Shown piece by piece: positions 7,165-12,876 of a stretch of DNA of 12,876 nt; the first letter of the stretch is position 1, and every line of letters begins with the position of its first letter. The position numbers and the translations under genes were made by a program. The DNA comes from Candidatus Hikarchaeia archaeon HikBin4 (GTDB lineage Archaea; Halobacteriota; Halobacteria; Halobacteriales; Hikarchaeaceae), in assembly GCA_009889685.1 (NCBI GenBank), contig WTZT01000007.1, positions 1 to 12,876 of the forward strand, written 5' to 3'. The notes beneath the pieces are model-generated. The model had not been told where the DNA came from. It saw only the letters and a program-made list of their open reading frames with translations, and did no database searches.

Positions 7165-8346
7165 ATGAATTCTACTAATAATCTTCCTCTCTCTAGACTT
7201 GCATTATCCTCTAAATCATCTCCCATCAGAGAAATGGCCAATCTAGCTTCTCAATATGAGGGCGACGATCTAGTGAGTCTAGCAATTGGAGAACCCGATT
7301 TTACCACACCTTCTCATATAATCGAAGCCGCTGCAAACGCAGCTAAGGGCGGGGCAACACATTATACTCAAAACGCTGGATTTCTCGAGTTAAGGGAGGC
7401 CATCTCTCAAAAAATGCTATCGGAAAATAAAGCCATTTTCGACCCCGTTTCTGAAATAGTTGTAACCAACGGGGCAATGCAGGCCCTTTGTTTTGCGTTG
7501 CTCGCAACAGTCGACCCCGGATCTGAAGTTCTATTTCCCACTCCTTGCTGGCCAAATTATTTCTCACAAGTTCAACTAGCAGGAGGAAAGTCAATTCTTG
7601 TCAAACTTCCCCAATCAAATGGTTTTCAATTAGATTCTGATTTATTAATCAAATCAATAACCAAGGACACAGCCGCAATTGTTCTAAACTCACCTAACAA
7701 TCCCACCGGAGTTGTTTACAATCGAAAAGCAATAAATGAAGTAGTAACTGCTGCTGCAGACAATAATGCATACGTCATCGCAGACGATGTCTACGAAGGA
7801 TTGATATATGAAGGCGACGCCGATAGTATAGTTTCCTATGTTGACCATCCAGAAAATATCTTAGTCGTAAATTCATGTTCTAAAAAATACGCAATGACTG
7901 GTTGGCGGCTAGGCTGGCTGGCTGGGAATAAAGATATAATAGCGGCTGCCACAAAACTCCACCAAAGCACTACTTCTTCCGCCTCAAGTGTATCTCAAAT
8001 GGCAGCATTAGAAGCTATTACTGGAGATCAGGTCCCTATCAACGCAATGAAAAAAGAATTCCAATCACGTCGAGATTATGTAGTAAATAGAATCGAAAAA
8101 ATGCAATCGGTTTCCTGTCCAAAGCCCAATGGGGCCATATATGCATTCCTTGATGTAGGTTCCTTAGATGGGTCCGATTCCGACATCGCAAAGCGACTCC
8201 TCATGGATTATGGTGTGGTCACCGTCCCTGGAAGTGGATTTGAAGCCGAGGGATCCTTCCTTCGAATCAGCACAGCAACTAGTATTGAACAACTCAAACT
8301 AGGATTGGATCGAATTGAGCAAATGCTTGAAAACGAGTTAAATTAA
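7165..8346 (+). CDS. Class I/II pyridoxal-phosphate aminotransferase (aspartate aminotransferase-like)
   Basis: A 393-residue fold-type I aminotransferase. It has an N-terminal IGEPDF (41-46), HYTQNAG (67-73), NSPNNPTG (175-182, with N179), ADDVY (206-210, with D207 and Y210 expected to contact PLP), the Schiff-base lysine K240 in SKKYAMTGWRLG with R248 after it, and the carboxylate-binding arginine R367 in FLRIS. All the main catalytic residues are present and the length is standard. The pattern fits the aspartate/aromatic/alanine transaminase group I-gamma common in archaea; the exact amino donor cannot be fixed. It transfers an amino group between an amino acid and a 2-oxoacid in the cytoplasm. 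The gene has its own promoter-like element and probably forms a single-gene transcript. Its stop overlaps, on the opposite strand, that of the cysteine hydrolase through the palindrome TTAA at 8343-8346. Confidence 0.95.
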   Translation: MNSTNNLPLSRLALSSKSSPIREMANLASQYEGDDLVSLAIGEPDFTTPSHIIEAAANAAKGGATHYTQNAGFLELREAISQKMLSENKAIFDPVSEIVVTNGAMQALCFALLATVDPGSEVLFPTPCWPNYFSQVQLAGGKSILVKLPQSNGFQLDSDLLIKSITKDTAAIVLNSPNNPTGVVYNRKAINEVVTAAADNNAYVIADDVYEGLIYEGDADSIVSYVDHPENILVVNSCSKKYAMTGWRLGWLAGNKDIIAAATKLHQSTTSSASSVSQMAALEAITGDQVPINAMKKEFQSRRDYVVNRIEKMQSVSCPKPNGAIYAFLDVGSLDGSDSDIAKRLLMDYGVVTVPGSGFEAEGSFLRISTATSIEQLKLGLDRIEQMLENELN

Positions 8347-8960
8347 GATATCTGTTTAATGTAGTCTATCACATCTTGCATTTTTTCCACTTTACCATAT
8401 TTTAAACCCATTTCTTCCATGTGGTATTCATGAGCTTCAATTCGCTTATCCGCAACGCATTCTTCGGGGAGTATTATATTGAGGTCATTTGAAAATGCAT
8501 CTGTTACGGTAGCACGAATGCAACCAGATGTCATCATTCCTGTCACAATAACTGTATCAATTTTCATCGATGAGAGGTATGTGTCCAACATAGTTTTAAA
8601 GAACGCACTTGATCTGCTTTTTTCTAAAACTATTTCCTCTTGATTTGGGGCAAATTCAGGTAAAATTTCCATATATGGTCTCGCCGTTTCTTCACTCTCA
8701 GTTCGGATTCCATTTTTCTTCGCCCAGCCCCCACGTTCGACATCCGTTAATGGTATGCCACTACTCGTGTGGGAAAGCTTTCCACCTTTCGTAAATATTA
8801 TTGGTATCTTTCTCATCCGCGCATTTGTTAGTAGTTTCTGTATGGCTACTGCGGCCTCAACGCAAGGTTGATGTGAACTCTTTACTTCTTCATCAGCTAG
8901 TGCCCGGGTCACATCAATAATCAAAAGTGCCGGATTTTTCCCCCATTCAAACTCTTTCAT
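8343..8960 (-). CDS. Cysteine hydrolase, isochorismatase / N-carbamoylsarcosine amidase family
   Basis: A 205-residue alpha/beta hydrolase-like cysteine enzyme. The catalytic triad can be placed as D16 (ALLIIDVTRA), K114 (VLEKSRSSAF) and the nucleophile C147 (GMMTSGCIRATVTDA). The TSGCIRAT nucleophile region is the one seen in N-carbamoylsarcosine amidase and its relatives, including maleamate amidohydrolase, rather than in isochorismatases proper, so an amide (C-N) is the more likely bond hydrolysed. Length is normal and no signal peptide is visible, so it should be cytoplasmic. It is convergent with the aminotransferase (overlapping stops) and divergent from the thermosome gene across 118 bases. 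If linked to the molybdenum hydroxylase and UbiD-like genes, it could be the amidase step of an N-heterocycle or ureide pathway. That is a hypothesis, because no operon joins them. Confidence 0.9.
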   Translation of the reverse strand: MKEFEWGKNPALLIIDVTRALADEEVKSSHQPCVEAAVAIQKLLTNARMRKIPIIFTKGGKLSHTSSGIPLTDVERGGWAKKNGIRTESEETARPYMEILPEFAPNQEEIVLEKSRSSAFFKTMLDTYLSSMKIDTVIVTGMMTSGCIRATVTDAFSNDLNIILPEECVADKRIEAHEYHMEEMGLKYGKVEKMQDVIDYIKQIS

Positions 8961-8986
8961 ATCGATTTATTATTGGACGTGTGGGG

Positions 8987-9003
8987 TCTTAAATGATTAT
9001 TTC
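8987..9003 (-). promoter_or_regulatory. Putative TATA region for the cysteine hydrolase gene
   Basis: On the minus strand the stretch reads AAATAATCATTTAAGA, centred about 30-35 bases before the ATG at 8960. That spacing gives a transcript start near 8966 with a very short leader. It is an inference from composition and spacing. Confidence 0.35.
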
Positions 9004-9009
9004 TCTTAA

Positions 9010-9023
9010 CGAAAGTTTTATGT
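9010..9023 (+). promoter_or_regulatory. Putative BRE/TATA promoter of the thermosome gene
   Basis: CGAAAG followed by TTTTATGT looks like an archaeal BRE plus TATA box and would start transcription near 9043-9045, giving a leader of about 35 bases. A second A/T element, AATATATTG at 9049-9057, is placed correctly for a leaderless transcript starting at the ATG (9079). Both may be used; heat-responsive control is common for this gene family, but no specific regulator site was recognised. Confidence 0.5.
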
Positions 9024-9078
9024 AGAACCTTAACTCTATAACAACTGAATATATTGAAGATTTTCGGAATTAACTAAA

Positions 9079-10689
9079 ATGGCCTATCAACCTATAATTG
9101 TCCTGAGTGCGGACAGTCAACAAACAAGCGGTAGAGATGCACAGAGAATGAACATTGCTGCGGGAAAGGCAGTTGCAGAGGCTGTGAGATCTACATTAGG
9201 TCCAAGAGGAATGGACAAAATGCTCGTAGACTCTCTCGGAGAAGTTGTGATAACAAACGATGGCGCCACTATCCTTTCTGAAATGGATATTGAACATCCC
9301 ACTGCGCAAATGATAGTCGAGGTCGCTGATTCTCAAGAAGAAGAAGCTGGAGATGGCACTACTACTGCAGTTGTTTTAACAGGGGAGCTACTTCTCAAAG
9401 CAGAAGGACTGTTAGATGAAGATATACATCCCACCACAATTGTTTCTGGGTACCGACTTGCTGCTAAACATGCCCGTGGAGTTCTCGACAAACTCGCTAT
9501 CGATGTTGCCCCAACTGAAACAGAAACCCTGCTAAAAATAGCAAAAACCTCCATGACTGGAAAAGGTGTTGGCGATTCACACGACCATCTAGCCGACCTC
9601 GCTGTCAGAACAATACAGGCGATCGAAGAAGACGGTCGAATCGATTTAGATAATGTTAAAATAGAAACAGTCTCCACCGGGTCTATCGAGGACTCTGAAT
9701 TAATTGAGGGCGTATTGATAGACAAAGAACCTGTCCATGAAAACATGCCCACCAAAGTTACAGGGGCGAAAATAGCTTTGTTGGGGACTGCAATTGAAAT
9801 TGCTGAGACTGAGACTGATGCAGAAATAAATGTCTCCGATCCCAGCCAATTACAACAATTCCTCGACGCAGAAGAACAACATATGAAGGATCTAGTAAAT
9901 GCAGTCGTAGATTCTGGAGCAAACGTTGTATTCGTCCAGAAAGGCATCGACGATATCGCACAACACTATCTTGCGAAAGCCGGAGTTCTTGCCGTTAGAC
10001 GGACGAAAAAGAGCGATTTAACAAAACTATCTCGAGCAACAGGGGCAAAAGTTGTCTCTAAAATAACCGACATCTCTCAAGAAGATTTGGGATCTGTTGG
10101 ACTAGTGGAACAAAGAAAAATAGGAGGAGACGAAATGATTTTTGTTGTCGAATGTGACAATCCAAAAAGCGTATCTCTCATTCTACGAGGAGGAACCGAA
10201 CATGTTGTAGAAGAAGTAGGACGGGCTCTAAATGATGCACTCGAAGTCGTTAGAGTGACTATTCAAGATGGAAAAGTTCTCGCTGGAGGCGGATCTCCTG
10301 AGGTCGAAATTTCTTTATCCTTGAGGAGTTATGCAGATTCCGTTGGTGGTAGGGAACAACTTGCAATTGAAGCTTTTGCAGATGCAGTTGAAGCCATCCC
10401 CCGAACCCTAGCCATCAATAGTGGATTAGATCCGATAGATTCTATAGTCGATCTACGGGCACAACATACTGCAGGCGGTATACATGCTGGACTCTCTGTC
10501 ATTGAAGGTGGAGTTGCAGATATGTTGGCGGAAGGTGTTGTAGAACCACTTCGTGTCAAAACTCAAGCGATTTCTAGTGCCCAAGAAGCAACAGATCTTG
10601 TCCTTCGAATCGACGATATCATTGCAGCTGGGGATCTATCTAAAGGCCCTAGCGACGGTATGGGCGACGACTCATTTGAACACGTTTAA
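9079..10689 (+). CDS. ths: Thermosome subunit (group II chaperonin, CCT/TF55 family)
   Basis: A 536-residue archaeal group II chaperonin subunit, which assembles into a double-ring ATP-driven folding chamber in the cytoplasm. The equatorial domain carries TLGPRGMDKMLVD (39-51), TNDGATIL (59-66) and the ATPase motif GDGTTTAVVL (91-100, with D92). The intermediate and apical domains follow (about 146-400), including the built-in lid region typical of group II. The return equatorial segment starts around GGGSPEVE and includes EAIPRTLAINSGLD. This gene is the strongest sign that the DNA is archaeal. The C-terminus ends in an acidic GMGDDSFEHV and lacks the GGM-repeat tail found in many thermosome subunits. 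Only one subunit is in the window; paralogues may exist elsewhere. It is convergent with sufB across 56 bases. Confidence 0.98.
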   Translation: MAYQPIIVLSADSQQTSGRDAQRMNIAAGKAVAEAVRSTLGPRGMDKMLVDSLGEVVITNDGATILSEMDIEHPTAQMIVEVADSQEEEAGDGTTTAVVLTGELLLKAEGLLDEDIHPTTIVSGYRLAAKHARGVLDKLAIDVAPTETETLLKIAKTSMTGKGVGDSHDHLADLAVRTIQAIEEDGRIDLDNVKIETVSTGSIEDSELIEGVLIDKEPVHENMPTKVTGAKIALLGTAIEIAETETDAEINVSDPSQLQQFLDAEEQHMKDLVNAVVDSGANVVFVQKGIDDIAQHYLAKAGVLAVRRTKKSDLTKLSRATGAKVVSKITDISQEDLGSVGLVEQRKIGGDEMIFVVECDNPKSVSLILRGGTEHVVEEVGRALNDALEVVRVTIQDGKVLAGGGSPEVEISLSLRSYADSVGGREQLAIEAFADAVEAIPRTLAINSGLDPIDSIVDLRAQHTAGGIHAGLSVIEGGVADMLAEGVVEPLRVKTQAISSAQEATDLVLRIDDIIAAGDLSKGPSDGMGDDSFEHV

Positions 10690-10745
10690 TCACGCACTAA
10701 ACTAGTATTTTAATAAAACGGAATAGATCTTAATATAAGAAATTA

Positions 10746-12179
10746 CTACCCGAGGCTTCCTTCCATCTCCAACTCTACCAATCGATTGAGTTCAACAGCA
10801 TATTCTATCGGTAATGATTCCGTTATTGGTTCAATAAATCCTGCAACGATCATTTTCTTTGCATCTAACTGCGAAAGGCCTCTGGACTGCAAGTAGAATA
10901 TATCTTCATCCCCAATTTTACCCACTGTCGCTTCATGAGCTACATGCACATCACTCTCATGGATTTCTACATGAGGCATTGTATCTGACGTAGACTTATT
11001 GTCGAACATCAACGCATCACATTCAACTGTTGAAGAAGACCCGACTGCCCCCTTTGCAATATGAACCAATCCTCTATAATTCGTCCTTCCCCCGTCTTTG
11101 GAAATAGATTTGGATTCTATACTGGATTTAGTATCTGGTGCATTATGATACACTTTTGCACCCGTGTCGATATTTTGACCAGCGCTAGCAAAGGCTATTG
11201 TCATATGTGTGTCTGTTGCCCCTCTTCCTTTGAGAATTGTACATGGGTATAGCATAGTGGCTTTCGACCCTATCGACCCCGAAATCCACTCCATACGACC
11301 TTCTGTATCTACTATCGCGCGTTTGGTGTTCAAATTATACGTGTTCTTCGACCAATTTTGCACAGTAGAATATTGGACGTGGGCACGATCCTTGACAAAA
11401 ACTTCTACACAACCCGAGTGCAAATTAAAAGCCGAGTACCTTGGGGCCGAACACCCTTCTATGTAGTGCACTTCTGACCCAGGTTCTGCTATTATTAAAG
11501 TATGTTCAAATTGACCCATCCCTGCAGAGTTCATTCGGAAGTAAGCTTGTACTGGCATTTGGACTTGGATATCCTCTGGGACGTACACAAATGAACCTCC
11601 TGACCAAATTGCTCCATGCAACGCTGCAAATTTATTATCGCTTGGAGGAACGCATTTGGTCATAAAGTATTCTTGTACTATGTCTGGATGTTCTCGAACC
11701 GCCCTATCCATATCCATGAATATGACTCCTTTTTCTTCCCATTCTGTACTCATATTTTGATATACAATTTCAGATTCATATTGTGCACCAACGCCTGCAA
11801 GAGATGTTCGTTCAGCTTCTGGAATACCTAATTTATCAAATGTATCTTTTATTTCATCAGGCAAGTCGTCCCAGTTTTTGACACCTCCTCTAACTTCCAC
11901 ATCCGGTCGAATATATGGGATTATCTCATCAACATCTACTTCTGATAAATCAGGCTGTCCCTGCCAGCCAGTTGGCATTGGTAAAGCTTCCCAAAACTTC
12001 AATGATCTCAATCTGCGATTTAACATCCATTCTGGTTCATCTTTATCTTCTGAAATTACTCTGACGGTATCTTCTGTGAGTCCCTTCCCCGCCCGAAATG
12101 CATATTTTTCTTCTTTTTTGAAGTCAAACCGCGCGCTTGTATCCGTTTCACGCAAATAATCCTCTGCTGCATTACTCAT
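10746..12179 (-). CDS. sufB: Fe-S cluster assembly scaffold protein SufB
   Basis: A 477-residue SufB, the scaffold subunit of the SufBCD complex, which builds iron-sulphur clusters in the cytoplasm using the SufC ATPase. The N-terminal helical part (1-140) has the WMLNRRLRSLKFW segment typical of SufB. The beta-helix core follows, with EGCSAPRYS (C243, matching the sulphur-accepting cysteine in the bacterial protein), VECDALMF (C387) and VAHEAT (H415, E416), the residues implicated in cluster assembly at the SufB-SufD interface. These cysteine and His-Glu positions separate SufB from SufD, which lacks them. Full length is normal. sufC and sufD are not in the window: the thermosome gene lies downstream and the CDGSH gene upstream, with a 45-base gap. 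A weak AGGT (complement of 12188-12191) sits 8 bases before the ATG and could be a Shine-Dalgarno site, which would suit an internal operon gene. Confidence 0.97.
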   Translation of the reverse strand: MSNAAEDYLRETDTSARFDFKKEEKYAFRAGKGLTEDTVRVISEDKDEPEWMLNRRLRSLKFWEALPMPTGWQGQPDLSEVDVDEIIPYIRPDVEVRGGVKNWDDLPDEIKDTFDKLGIPEAERTSLAGVGAQYESEIVYQNMSTEWEEKGVIFMDMDRAVREHPDIVQEYFMTKCVPPSDNKFAALHGAIWSGGSFVYVPEDIQVQMPVQAYFRMNSAGMGQFEHTLIIAEPGSEVHYIEGCSAPRYSAFNLHSGCVEVFVKDRAHVQYSTVQNWSKNTYNLNTKRAIVDTEGRMEWISGSIGSKATMLYPCTILKGRGATDTHMTIAFASAGQNIDTGAKVYHNAPDTKSSIESKSISKDGGRTNYRGLVHIAKGAVGSSSTVECDALMFDNKSTSDTMPHVEIHESDVHVAHEATVGKIGDEDIFYLQSRGLSQLDAKKMIVAGFIEPITESLPIEYAVELNRLVELEMEGSLG

Positions 12180-12224
12180 TACAAACTACCTTACGGCTTC
12201 TAACCACTTAACCATTGATTTCTA

Positions 12225-12446
12225 TCATTCAATTTGAATCGAACATTCTTCTCTAGTCCCGTCTTCATTGTACCTGTACAATACCCCTTCCTCTTCATCT
12301 TCGGTTTTTCGATGAGACCCATTACAGAATGGAAGATTGGATGATAAACCACACATGCAAATCCCTCTTAATCTAGTATTTCCTTCGTCATCAACCACTT
12401 GAACTTTATGTGAAGCGTGGGCATCTTTCATAATCACTCTAGCCAT
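12225..12446 (-). CDS. Small CDGSH-type iron-sulphur protein (CNGSH variant)
   Basis: A 73-residue single-domain protein of the CDGSH iron-sulphur family, whose members bind a labile 2Fe-2S cluster through three cysteines and one histidine. The ligands are C30, C32, C41 and H45 in the motif CMCGLSSNLPFCNGSH. The aspartate that names the family is an asparagine (N42); the four ligands are intact, so cluster binding is still expected. There is no membrane anchor, so it should be soluble. It lies 45 bases upstream of sufB on the same strand and probably shares a transcript, which fits a role in iron-sulphur cluster storage, transfer or redox sensing. The ATG at 12446 has a TATA-like element about 25 bases upstream and would be translated leaderless. 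The overlapping longer frame from 12652 on the same strand (different frame) is not needed to explain it. Confidence 0.9.
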   Translation of the reverse strand: MARVIMKDAHASHKVQVVDDEGNTRLRGICMCGLSSNLPFCNGSHRKTEDEEEGVLYRYNEDGTREECSIQIE

Positions 12447-12462
12447 ACACGTCTTACGCCCT

Positions 12463-12478
12463 CTTTGTTAAAAACAAC
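12463..12478 (-). promoter_or_regulatory. Putative TATA box of the CDGSH-sufB transcript
   Basis: On the minus strand this reads GTTGTTTTTAACAAAG, with TTTTTAAC centred about 25 bases before the ATG at 12446, so transcription would begin at or next to the start codon. The sequence is also a short imperfect palindrome (GTT...AAC), which could be a regulator site, but no known operator was recognised. Confidence 0.45.
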
Positions 12479-12620
12479 GTCGATCGTTTTCCTGTCATGG
12501 CTCATCCGGCAAAAATGACTAAACCTCTGAATCTTCCCAGGCTTTATATTCACTGAAATCAATAAAGATCCAGTGGCGTGTCGCACTTTTGTTAAGAAAG
12601 CACGAAATGTCACTAAATTA

Positions 12621-12671
12621 GTTGACAAAGTCCGTAGCCCATCTCTGGGCAATAGATACTACTTTGTCAAC
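12621..12671. repeat. Nested inverted repeat (11-bp outer arms, 5-bp inner arms)
   Basis: The outer arms GTTGACAAAGT (12621-12631) and ACTTTGTCAAC (12661-12671) are perfect complements. Inside them GCCCA (12637-12641) and TGGGC (12646-12650) form a second perfect stem around a TCTC loop. Transcribed from either strand this would fold as a two-part hairpin with an internal loop. It lies outside recognised genes; there is no T-run directly after it in either direction, so a simple terminator is not obvious. Confidence 0.75.
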
Positions 12672-12722
12672 GTCATTTTTTATCGTCAGCGTTTAACACG
12701 GTTTTATTTCCTTGGAGTAATC

Positions 12723-12746
12723 GAACACCTTGACAAATTGGTGTTC
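12723..12746. repeat. Inverted repeat, 7-bp arms
   Basis: GAACACC (12723-12729) and GGTGTTC (12740-12746) are exact complements around a 10-base spacer that contains TTGACAAA, the same octamer found in the arms of the hairpin at 12621-12671. Confidence 0.6.
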
Positions 12747-12820
12747 TTCGGTATCTGTGACGCGTCCCCGAAACTCATAGAACCATCTCTTGAGGAAGCG
12801 TTTTAACCCTGGAAAAATAA

Positions 12821-12838
12821 GCTGAAAATGCTGAAAAT
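12821..12838 (+). repeat. Tandem 9-base direct repeat
   Basis: GCTGAAAAT occurs twice without a gap (12821-12829 and 12830-12838). It is too short and too few in copy to be a CRISPR or a clear satellite. It may be chance or part of a protein-binding site. Confidence 0.6.
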
Positions 12839-12844
12839 CGTGGG

Positions 12845-12869
12845 CACTTTTCGGGAGTTTCGAAAAGTG
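12845..12869. repeat. Inverted repeat, 9-bp arms with 7-base loop
   Basis: CACTTTTCG (12845-12853) and CGAAAAGTG (12861-12869) pair perfectly around GGAGTTT. It lies at the very right edge of the window, so its context cannot be seen; a hairpin of an RNA, an element end, or an operator are all possible. Confidence 0.65.
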
Positions 12870-12876
12870 GTTCATC

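Larger units (their letters stand above)
12447..12876. other. About 430 bases without a convincing gene, rich in inverted repeats
   Basis: No protein family was recognised here. Three short open frames exist: 12434-12652 minus (72 codons, TTG start, running 13 bases into the CDGSH gene), 12573-12806 plus (77 codons, GTG start) and 12693-12875 minus (60 codons, possibly continuing outside the window). They overlap each other on opposite strands and none has a recognisable motif, so they are not called as genes. The region holds the CDGSH promoter at its left end, three inverted repeats (12621-12671, 12723-12746, 12845-12869), a tandem GCTGAAAAT repeat (12821-12838) and three copies of TTGACAAA (two direct, one inverted). 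No tRNA, rRNA, SRP RNA or RNase P RNA motif was found. It could be a structured RNA, the remains or edge of a mobile element, or an untranslated region of a gene further right. Confidence 0.6.

Noticed and set aside
9333..9947. 204-codon open frame on the minus strand
   Set aside because: It is antisense to the thermosome gene, is Ser/Val rich with low complexity, and matches no family; a typical shadow of a strong coding frame.
12434..12806. Short open frames as genes (12434-12652 minus, 12573-12806 plus)
   Set aside because: They overlap on opposite strands, use TTG/GTG starts, contain the hairpin at 12621-12671, and show no recognisable domain. The first also runs into the CDGSH gene and over its promoter.
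12821..12838. Tandem GCTGAAAAT as a CRISPR or satellite
   Set aside because: Only two 9-base units with no spacers.
12693..12875. 60-codon minus-strand frame reaching the window edge, considered as the end of a transposase
   Set aside because: No catalytic motif or family similarity was recognised, and the frame could not be followed outside the window; kept only as part of the unexplained region.

Overview
The window is about 12.9 kb of AT-rich, gene-dense DNA, most likely from an archaeon. The best evidence is a complete group II chaperonin (thermosome) gene at 9079-10689. In addition, TATA-like boxes lie about 20-40 bases upstream of many start codons, and Shine-Dalgarno sequences are largely absent. 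The gene style and the free-living aerobic-looking enzyme set would fit a marine planktonic euryarchaeon of the Thermoplasmatota (Marine Group II/III type). That placement is inference; there is no rRNA or other phylogenetic marker beyond the chaperonin and SufB.

Layout from left to right: the 3' end of an ABC exporter ATPase (+); a DMT/EamA-family membrane transporter (-); a divergent LDH-like malate dehydrogenase homologue (+); an SDR oxidoreductase (-), whose stop abuts that of the dehydrogenase; a molybdenum hydroxylase large subunit (+), divergent from the SDR across a 62-base shared promoter region; a UbiD-family decarboxylase (+); a class I/II PLP aminotransferase (+); a cysteine hydrolase of the isochorismatase / N-carbamoylsarcosine amidase family (-), whose stop codon overlaps that of the aminotransferase; the thermosome subunit (+); SufB (-) and, upstream of it on the same strand, a small CDGSH-type iron-sulphur protein (-); and finally about 430 bases with no convincing gene but several inverted and direct repeats.

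Two functional themes stand out. Genes from about 2.3 to 9.0 kb (SDR, molybdenum hydroxylase, UbiD-like decarboxylase, aminotransferase, cysteine hydrolase) are the enzyme classes used to oxidise, decarboxylate and deamidate aromatic or N-heterocyclic compounds. They may form a loose catabolic neighbourhood, although they are not one operon and the substrate is unknown. The right side is housekeeping: protein folding (thermosome) and iron-sulphur cluster assembly (SufB plus CDGSH protein).

Nothing seen amounts to a proven new system. The points most worth checking are the molybdenum hydroxylase without visible partner subunits, the unusual active-site loop of the malate dehydrogenase homologue, and the repeat-rich non-coding right end.
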